DNA of 35,773 nucleotides from Clostridiales bacterium. Lineage in GTDB: Bacteria > Bacillota > Clostridia > Christensenellales > Pumilibacteraceae. How positions within the stretch are numbered: position 1 is the first letter of the stretch; each line of letters begins with the position of its first letter. Both the position numbers and the translations under genes were made by a program. Location of the stretch: NCBI GenBank assembly GCA_022508425.1, contig JAFLVF010000011.1, positions 1 through 35,773 on the forward strand, in the 5' to 3' direction. This document shows, piece by piece, positions 7,872-15,810 of this stretch. The notes under the pieces were generated by a model. The model was given only the letters and a program-made list of their open reading frames with translations, did not search any database and had not been told where the DNA came from.

Positions 7872-9359
7872 TTAACCTATGTTTCCGCGCGAGCGCCTGA
7901 CCGCGTCCGCCCAGCCGTACAATAGTTTTTCGCGCTTTGCTTCGTCCATCTTAGGCACGAAAACCGTGTCGTTTCCCGCAGACGACTTGAGCGATTGCAT
8001 GTCCGTCATACCTACCGTGACGGCGGCAAGCATTGCCGCGCCGAGCGCGGTAGTTTCCACAACGCGAGGGCGCACGACTTCCACGCCGAGAATATCCGAG
8101 GCAAACTGCATCAGGAAGTTGTTGGCGGACGCTCCGCCATCGACGGCCAGCCTGTTAACGGCAATGCCGCTGCTCTTCTCCATGGCGCGGAGCACGTCGC
8201 TGACCGAATAATCGATGCTCTCGAGTGCGGCGCGAATCAAATGCTCTTTTGTGGTTCCGCGTGTTATGCCGGTGATCGTGCCGCGCGCATACGCGTCCCA
8301 ATACGGCGCGCCCAGTCCCACAAACGCCGGCACAACGTACACGCCCAAGCTATCGGGAACGGATGTCGCGTACTTCTCGCTCTCCGCCGCCGAATGTATG
8401 ACGTGCAGACTGTCTCTAAGCCATTGTACGACCGCCCCGCCGACAAACACACTGCCCTCGAGCGCATAGTCCGGTCCGTCCGTCCCCGCCGCAAGCGTGG
8501 TTATAAGCCCGTGCTCGCTCGTAACGGCGGTTTTGCCGGTGTTCATCAGCAGGAAACAGCCGGTGCCGAAAGTATTTTTGCAGTCGCCTACGTTAAAGCA
8601 TTTTTGCCCGAACAGCGCGGCTTGCTGATCGCCCGCCACGCCCGCAATTGGAATGCCGACGCCAAACTCGCCTTTGTCTGTATAGCCGAATATATGCCCC
8701 GACGGACACACCTCGGGCAGCATGCTTCGCGGAATGTCGAATATATCGAGCAACTCGTCGTCCCAGGCGAGCTTGTGAATGTCAAACAGCATGGTGCGCG
8801 ACGCGTTGGTGTAATCGGTGGCGAATATCTTGCCCGCCGAGAACTTCCACATAAGATATGTGTCAACCGTGCCGAACAGCAGTTCGCCGCGCAACGCTTT
8901 CGCCCTCGCGCCCGGCACGTTGTCGAGAATCCAAGCGATCTTGGTCGCCGAGAAGTACGCGTCGATAGGCAGACCCGTTTTGCGGTAGATCGTGCTCTCC
9001 AGCCCCGCTTGTTTCAGCTTGTCGCACATGGGCGCGGTGCGACGGCATTGCCACACTATGGCGTTGTAAACGGGCTTGCCCGTGCGCTTGTCCCAAACTA
9101 TTGTCGTCTCGCGCTGATTGGTTATGCCGATAGCGGCTATGTCGCTTCGGACCAGCCCGGCGCGCGCAAGCGCTTCGGACACAGCACCGGACAGTGACGA
9201 GAATATCTCGAGCGGATCGTGCTCCACCCAGCCCTCGCGCGGATAAATCTGGCCGTACTCGGCCTGCGCCTGCGCATACAAATTGCCGTCCGCGTCGAAG
9301 ATTATAGCCCGCGATGACGTCGTCCCCTGATCGAGTGCAAGTAAATACTTTCGTTTCAT
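7872..9359 (-). CDS. glpK: glycerol kinase
   Basis: A 495-residue FGGY-family kinase, the normal length for GlpK, which phosphorylates glycerol to glycerol 3-phosphate with ATP. Seen: the N-terminal ATP/substrate region [68 protein letters not shown] with the sugar-kinase aspartate, [12 protein letters not shown], and the C-terminal signature region [21 protein letters not shown]. It stands alone; no glycerol facilitator or glycerol 3-phosphate dehydrogenase is nearby. The start ATG lies 6 bp after the -10 box, so the transcript should be leaderless. No catabolite (cre) site was looked for beyond inspection. Confidence 0.97.
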   Translation of the reverse strand: MKRKYLLALDQGTTSSRAIIFDADGNLYAQAQAEYGQIYPREGWVEHDPLEIFSSLSGAVSEALARAGLVRSDIAAIGITNQRETTIVWDKRTGKPVYNAIVWQCRRTAPMCDKLKQAGLESTIYRKTGLPIDAYFSATKIAWILDNVPGARAKALRGELLFGTVDTYLMWKFSAGKIFATDYTNASRTMLFDIHKLAWDDELLDIFDIPRSMLPEVCPSGHIFGYTDKGEFGVGIPIAGVAGDQQAALFGQKCFNVGDCKNTFGTGCFLLMNTGKTAVTSEHGLITTLAAGTDGPDYALEGSVFVGGAVVQWLRDSLHVIHSAAESEKYATSVPDSLGVYVVPAFVGLGAPYWDAYARGTITGITRGTTKEHLIRAALESIDYSVSDVLRAMEKSSGIAVNRLAVDGGASANNFLMQFASDILGVEVVRPRVVETTALGAAMLAAVTVGMTDMQSLKSSAGNDTVFVPKMDEAKREKLLYGWADAVRRSRGNIG

Positions 9360-9365
9360 ATCTAA

Positions 9366-9394
9366 ATTATACTACGGCACGGGAAATTTGTCAA
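9366..9394 (-). promoter_or_regulatory. promoter giving a leaderless glpK mRNA
   Basis: TTGACA (9394-9389), 17-bp spacer, TATAAT (9371-9366); ATG at 9359 after 6 bp. A 7-bp inverted repeat (ACGGAGC 9396-9402 with GCTCCGT 9416-9422) abuts the -35 box and could be a control site. Confidence 0.85.
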
Positions 9395-9454
9395 TACGGA
9401 GCGGCGCGAAACGGTGCTCCGTACCTAATATAATAAATAATAGATAGTGATTAA

Positions 9455-9520
9455 GGTAGCGGCGCGAAAGCGCCCTTTTAATTAAACACACCGCAAGGCG
9501 GTCAACAATTTTATTCTCTT
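9455..9520. repeat. double-hairpin intergenic repeat, copy A
   Basis: A GGCGC-GAAA-GCGCC hairpin (9461-9474) followed by CTTTTA, then an ACCGC-aag-GCGGT hairpin (9490-9502) followed by CAACAATTTT and a run of TCTTATCTTTT-like sequence. The same order recurs at about 15712-15795, and the second hairpin recurs at 34997-35009. It lies in the 244-bp gap between glpK and the lipoprotein gene. Confidence 0.6.
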
Positions 9521-9552
9521 ATCTTTTGTCTTAGTCTCTTTAGTGGTGCAAA

Positions 9553-9585
9553 AAAAAGCTCTGTTCATACAGAACAGAGCTTTTT
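9553..9585 (-). terminator. terminator of the amylase operon
   Basis: A 14-bp perfect stem (9553-9566 with 9572-9585), 5-nt loop, with seven T residues on the minus strand. Confidence 0.9.
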
Positions 9586-9603
9586 GAATGTTATTACTGA
9601 TGA

Positions 9604-10461
9604 TTACTGCGAGACGTAAATCTTGTGGTCGCTTACCTTGAAATAGAACGAGTAGGTGCCCGCCGCTTTGGCTTGCATTTGGTTGTCGGTAGCTTGAGTG
9701 AAGAACGCCTTGCTCTCGTCGTTGCCGAGCATTTCATAGCCGTAGTACGCACTGCCGAGTTTGATCTTGATCTTGTCGCCCGCCGCAAGCGTAACTGTGC
9801 CTGCCCATTCCGCACTGCCGTCGTATCCCGACTGACCGAGCGTCATAGCATAACCGCGGTCTGTGACGAACTGCGCGTCGCCCGAGAATTGGCCTACGAC
9901 GTACGCCGTCGAGTTGTCCGAGCACGAAACTCTGCCGTCGACCACGCCGCCGCCTCCGCCGACGTTGCCGCCGCCTCCGACGTTACCGCCGTTGCCGGAA
10001 GCGCTCCACTCGGCGTAGAGAATCTGAACGGTATCACCGGACGGCATTTTGTCGACGAGCGTGGGAATCCCGCCTACCGCTACCCTCCAGCCGACAAACG
10101 TAAGATCGCTCCTGCCCGCAGTCGGTGTGGGAAGCGTCGCGCCCGCCGCCGCTTCGAAGATGTACGCGTTTTCCACCCAGTATTTGTCGGTGGTGTTCTC
10201 CGCCTGCGACGCCGTCATCTGCGTAACGCCCGTGCCTGACAATGTGTTGAGCTTTTTGGTACCATTCTGGTAGTTCCAGCCCGGGCAAAGAATGACCTTG
10301 CTGTCGCCCGCCGCCGAGACGGAAACGTCTTCCGCCGCAACTACCGCGTTTTTAGGCGCTTCGTCTTTATTCTCTTTTACGCTCGACGCGCACCCGGCGC
10401 AAAAGCCGCTGAACGCCGTAGCCAAAACCAATGCCGTTGCAATCGATGTAAACTTTTTCAT
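9604..10461 (-). CDS. lipoprotein with InlB-type repeat and starch-binding-like domain
   Basis: A 285-residue secreted lipoprotein: a lipoprotein signal peptide ends in GFCAGC (lipidated Cys24). Residues about 52-152 hold a Listeria-Bacteroides (InlB B-type) repeat ending in the usual ILYAEWSA. A Gly/Asn-rich linker follows, then a C-terminal beta domain (about 178-285) with AYVVGQFSG, GDKIKIKLGSAYYGYEML and YSFYFKVSDHKIYVS, like the small starch-binding or SusE/F-type modules often attached to amylases. It starts 15 bp after the amylase gene, with AAGGAGG before the ATG, and ends at a strong terminator. It probably holds starch fragments at the cell surface for the amylase. No catalytic residues are evident. 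Confidence 0.75.
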   Translation of the reverse strand: MKKFTSIATALVLATAFSGFCAGCASSVKENKDEAPKNAVVAAEDVSVSAAGDSKVILCPGWNYQNGTKKLNTLSGTGVTQMTASQAENTTDKYWVENAYIFEAAAGATLPTPTAGRSDLTFVGWRVAVGGIPTLVDKMPSGDTVQILYAEWSASGNGGNVGGGGNVGGGGGVVDGRVSCSDNSTAYVVGQFSGDAQFVTDRGYAMTLGQSGYDGSAEWAGTVTLAAGDKIKIKLGSAYYGYEMLGNDESKAFFTQATDNQMQAKAAGTYSFYFKVSDHKIYVSQ

Positions 10462-10476
10462 TATACTCGCTCCTCC

Positions 10477-13176
10477 TTACTTGATGACCACGGTGCAGGA
10501 CTTGCCGCCGATTGTGACCGTCTTGCTCGCTTTTGCACCCGCGGTGCTGACGCTGCCACCGGCGACGATGGTGACTTCAATCGTCGTACCGCTGCCTGTC
10601 GTGACCTTGTAAGAGATCTTGTTGCCGTTGGTGCCGTTGTCGGTGATATTGGTCGCCGCGCCGAACTTGTACTGCTTTCTAAGGTTGTTGAGCGTCTTGA
10701 CCCAGTTCCAAAGCGAATTGGCGTCGGCCTCTTGGGTCTTGGCGCTGGGCAGTCCCGTCAGGTTGTAACCGGTCAGCTCGCACTTGGCGTCGTTGAAGCC
10801 GATGCTGTACGAAGCGTTGCCGGTCTGTTCCCACTTCATGGGCTGACGGTAAATTCTGTCCTCGTGGTCGATTGCGTCGTTGACCGTGTCGGTCGAGCCG
10901 GTCCTGACCGTCGTTTCCATAACGCCGAGCATGCCGATCTCGTCGCCGTAGTACGTCCAGGTTACGCCGGGCAACGTCATCAAGAACGCGTAGTACAGAT
11001 ACAGCGCGTTGTACGAATCGTTAATAACCGTCGTATTGTTGCCGTTGGCGATATCCGCGTACCTGTCGGTCTCGCTGCCGTCGGAGCCGGAGAGCGCCAT
11101 GCGGTTGCGCGCGCGCGGCAGGTCGTGGTTGGACGTGAACTGTCCGCCGATAAATCCGGGGTTGACTCCCTTGAATGCATTGTAGCCCCTGATGTAGTCA
11201 TTGAACGCCGAGCCCATAGACGACTGGTCGAGCGATTGACCTTGCTGTACTTGACCGGCCTTGCTTACCTTGTTGATTCCGCGAATAGCCGCGAAGCCGC
11301 GTCCTGCATAGTAGGTGTTGAACTCGAACTGCGAATCCATGCCCTCGTAGTAGCGCGCCGTGCGGAGGTTGTAACCGTCGAGGTTTTCGCCTACGACAAA
11401 CGCGTTCGGGTAATTCTTCTTCAGCTTGTAGTTGAACTCGCGGTAGAAGTTGATGTTGCGCTTGACGTCGTGCGAGTACGAGCCGTCGGAAATAACATCC
11501 GAGCCGGGCGTTGTGCCTGCCGCGCCGGACGGGGACTTGCCTACGCCCTTGAGCTCGTTGACCATGTAGATGTGCTTGACCGCGTCGAGACGGAAGCCGT
11601 CGAGACCGAACGCCATCCAGTAGTTGCAGACGTCGAGAATAGCGTCACGCACCGGCTGGTAGTCGTAGTTGAGCTCGGGCTGATCCGCCGAGAACGACGA
11701 GTAGAAGTAATAGCCGTGCGCGTCGCCGTGCCACTGCGCCTGGTCGGCGACGGAAAGCGAATCGTACTTAGCCTTGTTGATCCAGCTGTAGAACTGCCTG
11801 TAATCGATTTCGGTGCCGTCAGCCGCCTCCTCTTTGGTAAGGTTTTGCGACTTGACAAACCACGGGTTGGACTGCGAGGTGTGGTTGAGAACGAAGTCCA
11901 TGACGATCTTCATGCCCTTCTTGTGCACCTTGTACACAAGCTCGCGGTAGTCCGCAAGCGTGCCGAAGCGCGAATCCACAGAGAAGAAGTCCTTGATGTC
12001 GTAGCCGTGGTAGTTGGTCGACGTCTGGAACGGCGTCAGCCACAATACGTCTACGCCCAATCTTTCAAGATAGTCGAGCTCCTCGATGATACCGCGAAGA
12101 TCGCCCATGCCGTCGCCGTCGCTGTCCTTAAAGCTCGCAATGAATATCTGATAGCCGTTGTTGGAGTCGAAGCCGGCCGCGCGCTGTTTGACCTGCGGAT
12201 AGGTGCTGACCGCAGCGCTGTTGATCATCTTGTCGCCGGAGGCGCGTGTGATGAAGTTTCCGGTATCGCCTTCGTACGGGTCGGGGCCGAGTTCTTTGTT
12301 GCTGAACTTCGCCGAGCCCGTCGTTACGTTGCCCTCGCTGACATACCAGTGCGCGTCGCCGCCGTCACGAGTAATCTCTTTCATAGCGAGATAGTTGTTG
12401 CCGCCGTCGTTCTTCCAGTAGCCTTCGAGCTTTCTCGTGCTGACCTGGAAGAGCTGGAAGCCTATGGAAGTAACCTCTTCTTGTACGCCCTTGGCGTTGG
12501 GCATTTTCTTGTAGTTGGCGTGGAGGCCTTTGTGCGTCTTGGTGTTTGCATTCCAGCCCGCGTCGTTGTAGTCATAGTCGAGCTTGATGTCGTATACCGC
12601 GCCGCTCAAATCGATGCGTGCGGGATAGAAAAGTCGACCCTCGTTGTTTTTCGGCCACAGCCAAAGTCCCCAATCGGTGTACTCGTTGCCGGCAATGGGA
12701 TCGTTGTACGTGGGCGCGGCGGAAGTATTGACGGAGCCCTCGCCGCTGTGGTTGTAGCGCTTGTAGTGTATGTACAAATGTCCGGTTTCCGCCAAACCGT
12801 TGGCCGCGAGATTTTGCTCGTACTCGTCACGAGCGGCGGCACTGTCCCAATGCGCCGTGAGCGTTACGTCCGAATTGACAACCGTCGTCGCAGTGTACTG
12901 CGTGTTGCCGTCAAACCAGCCGCTCAACGTGTGGTCGCTGTCCCACGTGACAGTGGGAAGCGTCCCGACGGCGCTGCCCTTGGTTACGGTGACGTTGGCA
13001 GGATTCTGAACGCCCGCCGCGAGCGCTTCGGTGCCGACGTTAAACGAAACGGTGCATTTTTCACCGTTGCCGCCACCGCTGTTGACGCCCGAGCCCGGGC
13101 TCTTCTTTCCGCACGCGACAAGCGAGAACGCCATGACCGCGCACAGAATGAAAGCAATAGCTTTTCTAAACCTCAT
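10477..13176 (-). CDS. cell-surface GH13 alpha-amylase/pullulanase lipoprotein
   Basis: An 899-residue lipoprotein (lipobox SLVAC, Cys22). In order: an InlB-type repeat (about 41-110, ending LTAHWDS); a CBM41/PUD-like domain with HLYIHYKRYNH and DWGLWLWPKN (about 133-290); a GH13 barrel from YQIFIASFKDSDGDGMGDL (about 342), with VMDFVLNHT, the nucleophile Asp531 in GFRLDAVKH, the acid/base Glu597 in VVGENL, and Asp685 in SNHDLPR; and a C-terminal beta domain. It hydrolyses alpha-1,4 and possibly alpha-1,6 glucans outside the cell. Start: ATG at 13176 after GGAGGGAG. The frame is open further upstream but runs through the promoter. It forms an operon with the starch-binding-like lipoprotein. 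Pullulanase versus amylase specificity cannot be read from sequence alone. Confidence 0.92.
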   Translation of the reverse strand: MRFRKAIAFILCAVMAFSLVACGKKSPGSGVNSGGGNGEKCTVSFNVGTEALAAGVQNPANVTVTKGSAVGTLPTVTWDSDHTLSGWFDGNTQYTATTVVNSDVTLTAHWDSAAARDEYEQNLAANGLAETGHLYIHYKRYNHSGEGSVNTSAAPTYNDPIAGNEYTDWGLWLWPKNNEGRLFYPARIDLSGAVYDIKLDYDYNDAGWNANTKTHKGLHANYKKMPNAKGVQEEVTSIGFQLFQVSTRKLEGYWKNDGGNNYLAMKEITRDGGDAHWYVSEGNVTTGSAKFSNKELGPDPYEGDTGNFITRASGDKMINSAAVSTYPQVKQRAAGFDSNNGYQIFIASFKDSDGDGMGDLRGIIEELDYLERLGVDVLWLTPFQTSTNYHGYDIKDFFSVDSRFGTLADYRELVYKVHKKGMKIVMDFVLNHTSQSNPWFVKSQNLTKEEAADGTEIDYRQFYSWINKAKYDSLSVADQAQWHGDAHGYYFYSSFSADQPELNYDYQPVRDAILDVCNYWMAFGLDGFRLDAVKHIYMVNELKGVGKSPSGAAGTTPGSDVISDGSYSHDVKRNINFYREFNYKLKKNYPNAFVVGENLDGYNLRTARYYEGMDSQFEFNTYYAGRGFAAIRGINKVSKAGQVQQGQSLDQSSMGSAFNDYIRGYNAFKGVNPGFIGGQFTSNHDLPRARNRMALSGSDGSETDRYADIANGNNTTVINDSYNALYLYYAFLMTLPGVTWTYYGDEIGMLGVMETTVRTGSTDTVNDAIDHEDRIYRQPMKWEQTGNASYSIGFNDAKCELTGYNLTGLPSAKTQEADANSLWNWVKTLNNLRKQYKFGAATNITDNGTNGNKISYKVTTGSGTTIEVTIVAGGSVSTAGAKASKTVTIGGKSCTVVIK

Positions 13177-13210
13177 ATCTCCCTCCGAGAGTAAGTTATA
13201 TGTGTTGTTT

Positions 13211-13239
13211 ATTATACCACGCGAGAAAAAGTGTGTCAA
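13211..13239 (-). promoter_or_regulatory. sigma-A promoter of the amylase operon
   Basis: TTGACA (13239-13234), 17-bp spacer, TATAAT (13216-13211). The leader of about 30 nt carries a Shine-Dalgarno sequence. Confidence 0.88.
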
Positions 13240-13328
13240 TAGTTTTGGCCCAATTATAAGAAAAAGCGCCGCAAATGCGCCGCAGTGAGGAAGCATTATG
13301 ACTAGCGAAGAGGTGCTCCGACGGTGCC

Positions 13329-13442
13329 GACGGCTTAGGTCCGCGTCAGACAGAAAAAAAGCGGCGGCAAATGAATTTAGTAAAACCTAAATAACCGGCC
13401 GCCGCAAAACGAAAGCCCGTATCACGCAAGACATACGCCGTC
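13329..13442. repeat. structured repeat element, copy 1
   Basis: A 114-nt element bounded by GACGGC and GCCGTC. Stems: P1 (ends); P2 GCGT 13343-13346 with ACGC 13424-13427; P3 GCGGCGGC 13361-13368 with GCCGCCGC 13398-13405 (8 perfect pairs); P4 TTTAG with CTAAA at the tip. Its right end overlaps the TGA stop of the leftward tetR gene. Copies 2 and 3 lie at 22731 and 26220 in the same orientation. Confidence 0.75.
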
Positions 13443-13998
13443 AAAGGATTACGCCCGATAGCAGTCGTCCCGTCAACACCGTCATAGTATGAACAGGATG
13501 CTTAAAACCGTTGGCTATCCATATGCGCATGATGGCGATAATGCCGCTTGCGACAAAGGAGAAATAGTAATCGGCGTAAGCCGGCTCGAACGACACCGAG
13601 TAGTACAGCGAATCGGAATACGCCACTTCGACATATTCCACTATTTTCGCGGTGATGGTGTGCTCGAGATCGCGCTCTACGAAAACAGACGCGAAATCGC
13701 GCTCTTTGCTGAAATATTCGAAGCAAAAGCGAATGACGCTACGCGCGTTGGTCTTGGAAATTTCAAGCGCCTGCTTGAGATGATAGAACATCATGTCAAA
13801 CCGCACTTCTATCACTTTCTCTTTGGAATCGAATATGCGGTAGAAAGTGCGGCGCGTAACGTGCGCGCTGTCGCAAATTTCCTGTACTGTGATATCGCGG
13901 AAAGGCTTGGTCTTCAAAAGTTCCAATGTCGCACGGATAATGTTCATCATCGACTTTTCGCGCGCCGCGTTGATTTTTGTTCCATGCAATGCCGTCAT
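13441..13998 (-). CDS. TetR/AcrR family regulator
   Basis: A 185-residue protein. Residues about 18-65 form a TetR helix-turn-helix: IIRATLELLKTKPFRDITV, then EICDSAHVTRRTFYRIFDSKEKVIE. The C-terminal half is an aromatic-rich ligand or dimer domain (FCFEYFSKERDF, YADYYFSFVASGII) like the TetR C-terminal type seen in DhaS-like regulators. The start ATG follows GGGAGGGA. It lies 43 bp downstream of the HAD hydrolase with no clear promoter of its own, so the two probably share a transcript. The stop TGA takes its GA from the end of structured repeat copy 1. Its target is unknown; the neighbouring amylase operon is one possibility. Confidence 0.85.
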   Translation of the reverse strand: MTALHGTKINAAREKSMMNIIRATLELLKTKPFRDITVQEICDSAHVTRRTFYRIFDSKEKVIEVRFDMMFYHLKQALEISKTNARSVIRFCFEYFSKERDFASVFVERDLEHTITAKIVEYVEVAYSDSLYYSVSFEPAYADYYFSFVASGIIAIMRIWIANGFKHPVHTMTVLTGRLLSGVIL

Positions 13999-14041
13999 GA
14001 ATCCCTCCCGATTTTAGCAATTCGAAAATATATATAACAGT

Positions 14042-14722
14042 CTATTTGTTCAAGTATTCGATTATCTCATGCGCATGCGCTGCCGCGCCGCCGCCCGCGT
14101 ACACATACGCTATGCCGAAGTTTTCCGCCCCCATGCCGTCGCTGCGCCTGTCGTCGCCTATCATGACTGCGGAGCTCTTGTCAAGATCGTACTTGTCGAA
14201 CAGCGCCTCGAAGAAAGCGCGATCGGGTTTGGCGCAACCGACGTCCGAGCTCATCAGTATTCCGTCGAACTTATCCCACAACCCGCTCGACCGTATCTCG
14301 TCGGCGGTAAACGCGGACTGCGCGTTGCTCAATATATAGATTTTCGCGCCCGCGGCTTTTAGCCTGTCTAGCAGCTCCGTCGTGCCGTCGAACACCCTCA
14401 ACCACTCTATCGAGCTGTCGCGCATGATTTTCAGCGCGGCGATTGCGTCCGTGCGATTGAGCCGCCCGCCTACCGCGCGCGCCATGCTCTCGAATACGCT
14501 TACCGCGTCGCACTCGGGATAGCGAAAAACCTTTTCCGCGACGGCGCGCTCGTAGAACAGCTTCCAATATTTGTCGTAAAGGTCTTTGAGCTTCATGGGC
14601 GCAACGTTTTTCATTCCGTGCGCGCCGAAAAACGACGCGACGGGCGCCCACGTGCTCTCCCTACCCTCGTCGGTGCGAATGTCTACAAGCGTATTGTAAA
14701 AATCAAAAACAAATGTATTCAT
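14042..14722 (-). CDS. HAD-superfamily hydrolase
   Basis: A 226-residue protein with all four HAD motifs: FVFDFYNTLVD (nucleophile Asp7), ILSNAQ, CAKPDRAFFEAL with the conserved Lys, and VMIGDDRRSDGMGAENFG. The second motif I residue, usually the acid/base Asp in phosphatases (DxDxT), is Tyr here (DFYNT), as in 2-haloacid dehalogenase-type members. The substrate therefore cannot be assigned. An alpha-helical cap lies between motifs I and II. It is the first gene of a leftward pair with tetR, and divergent from a PHP phosphatase-like gene. Confidence 0.85.
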   Translation of the reverse strand: MNTFVFDFYNTLVDIRTDEGRESTWAPVASFFGAHGMKNVAPMKLKDLYDKYWKLFYERAVAEKVFRYPECDAVSVFESMARAVGGRLNRTDAIAALKIMRDSSIEWLRVFDGTTELLDRLKAAGAKIYILSNAQSAFTADEIRSSGLWDKFDGILMSSDVGCAKPDRAFFEALFDKYDLDKSSAVMIGDDRRSDGMGAENFGIAYVYAGGGAAAHAHEIIEYLNK

Positions 14723-14761
14723 GCCCTTAATCCCGTTAGCCTTTTCTTAACTATTATCATT

Positions 14762-14790
14762 ATTCTATCATCAAAGTGTCACAAAATCAA
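14762..14790 (-). promoter_or_regulatory. promoter of the HAD-tetR unit
   Basis: TTGATT (14790-14785), 17-bp spacer, TAGAAT (14767-14762) on the minus strand, about 33 nt before the expected leader's ATG. Confidence 0.65.
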
Positions 14791-14816
14791 GTATTTGTGT
14801 ACATTTGCGGCGACGG

Positions 14817-14845
14817 TTGACAAGCGGCGCAAACAGTGTTAGAAT
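14817..14845 (+). promoter_or_regulatory. promoter of the PHP-domain gene
   Basis: TTGACA (14817-14822), 17-bp spacer, TAGAAT (14840-14845). The start would be near 14852, so GAGG (14852-14855) sits at the very 5' end of a leader of about 10 nt. Confidence 0.75.
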
Positions 14846-14861
14846 ATTGTCGAGGTGTGTC

Positions 14862-15683
14862 ATGCTCAAAGGCTACGACAATAATTACAGATACAAGCAA
14901 AAGTCGACGGAGGCAATAACCGTCAAGAGCAATTACCATACGCACAACTATCTGTGCGGGCATGCGGGCGGAACGGTGTCCGACTACGCGCAAGAGGCTA
15001 TTAATCACGGAATGACCGAGCTCGGCATATCCGATCACTGCATACCGCCCGTGGCGTCGTACGAGCCGTACGTTTCATTGTCGACAATCGACGAGAAATA
15101 TCTGCCGCAGTTTGACGCGGCGCGAAAGAAATATTCCGACAAACTCAAGATTTACTCGGGCGTTGAAATAGAGTATTTCGAAGGCCATGACGATTATTAC
15201 AAGGCGTTGCTTAAAAAGCTCGACTATCTTGTGCTCGGTCAGCACGAATACATGCGCGGACGCGTCAGGTGCAACACCTTTTTCGACGGCGTCGACGACG
15301 AGAATATCCTCGCCTATTTCGACAACGTCAAGCTGGGGCTTAAGTCGGGCTTTTTCGCTCTCCTCGCTCATCCCGACTTGATTTTTTATAATCATCCCAA
15401 AATCACAAATCGCGTGGTCGACGGCTTGGAGAGCGTGGTGATCGCCGCCAAAGAGGGCGACGTACCGCTCGAGCTAAACGCCAACGGTATTCGCAACCAC
15501 CGCTTCCGCTACCCGACGGACATTCTCATCGAACTGTGCAAAAAACACGACGCGCCCGTCGTCATATCCGCAGACGCGCACACCCCCGTCGATTTGTGCG
15601 ATCATTTCGACAAAGAGTTATACGCCTATGCAATAGACAACCGATTGAATATCGTGTACGAAGGAATAGCTAAGCGCCGCTAA
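14862..15683 (+). CDS. PHP-domain phosphatase (histidinol-phosphatase-like)
   Basis: A 273-residue metal-dependent phosphoesterase. PHP motifs: SNYHTHNYLCGHAGG near residue 22 (HxH metal ligands and a further His), ELGISDHCIPP, YSGVEIEYFEGHDDYY (Glu ligand), VLGQHEY, LLAHPDLI and VVISADAHTP near the C-terminus. The order matches HisK/HisJ-type histidinol-phosphate phosphatases; related PHP proteins act on other phosphates, and no his genes are nearby. The start ATG at 14862 has GAGG upstream and lies downstream of a good promoter; an upstream ATG at 14805 precedes that promoter and is rejected. Confidence 0.82.
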   Translation: MLKGYDNNYRYKQKSTEAITVKSNYHTHNYLCGHAGGTVSDYAQEAINHGMTELGISDHCIPPVASYEPYVSLSTIDEKYLPQFDAARKKYSDKLKIYSGVEIEYFEGHDDYYKALLKKLDYLVLGQHEYMRGRVRCNTFFDGVDDENILAYFDNVKLGLKSGFFALLAHPDLIFYNHPKITNRVVDGLESVVIAAKEGDVPLELNANGIRNHRFRYPTDILIELCKKHDAPVVISADAHTPVDLCDHFDKELYAYAIDNRLNIVYEGIAKRR

Positions 15684-15711
15684 AGCGGCTGAATTAATAA
15701 TGAGAAACAAT

Positions 15712-15743
15712 GAAGCGGCGCCGAGGCGCCGCTTCTTTGTTTT
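15712..15743 (+). terminator. terminator of the PHP gene (part of intergenic repeat)
   Basis: A GAAGCGGCGC/GCGCCGCTTC stem (15712-15721 with 15726-15735), 4-nt loop, then TTTGTTTT. Confidence 0.8.
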
Positions 15744-15795
15744 AATCACCGCATAGCGGTCAATAATTTTTATCTTTTATTTCTTATCTGTAATC
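15712..15795. repeat. double-hairpin intergenic repeat, copy B
   Basis: A GC-rich hairpin (above) followed by ACCGC-ata-GCGGT (15748-15760), CAATAATTTTTA and TCTTTTATTTCTTATCT. The order and several blocks match copy A at 9455. Confidence 0.6.
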
Positions 15796-15810
15796 ATTCA
15801 TTTAGGGGCT

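Noticed and set aside
7995..9197. A 400-codon open frame opposite glpK
   Set aside because: Composition and position are those of an antisense shadow of glycerol kinase; no recognisable motif.
9396..9422. Riboswitch or leader RNA for glpK
   Set aside because: The inverted repeat is upstream of the -35 box, so it would not be transcribed with glpK; at most it is a DNA control site.
10732..13194. An 820-codon open frame on the plus strand opposite the amylase gene
   Set aside because: It mirrors a well-supported GH13 enzyme, has an Arg/Val-rich composition without domains, and lacks a ribosome site. It follows from the GC-rich codon use of the real gene.
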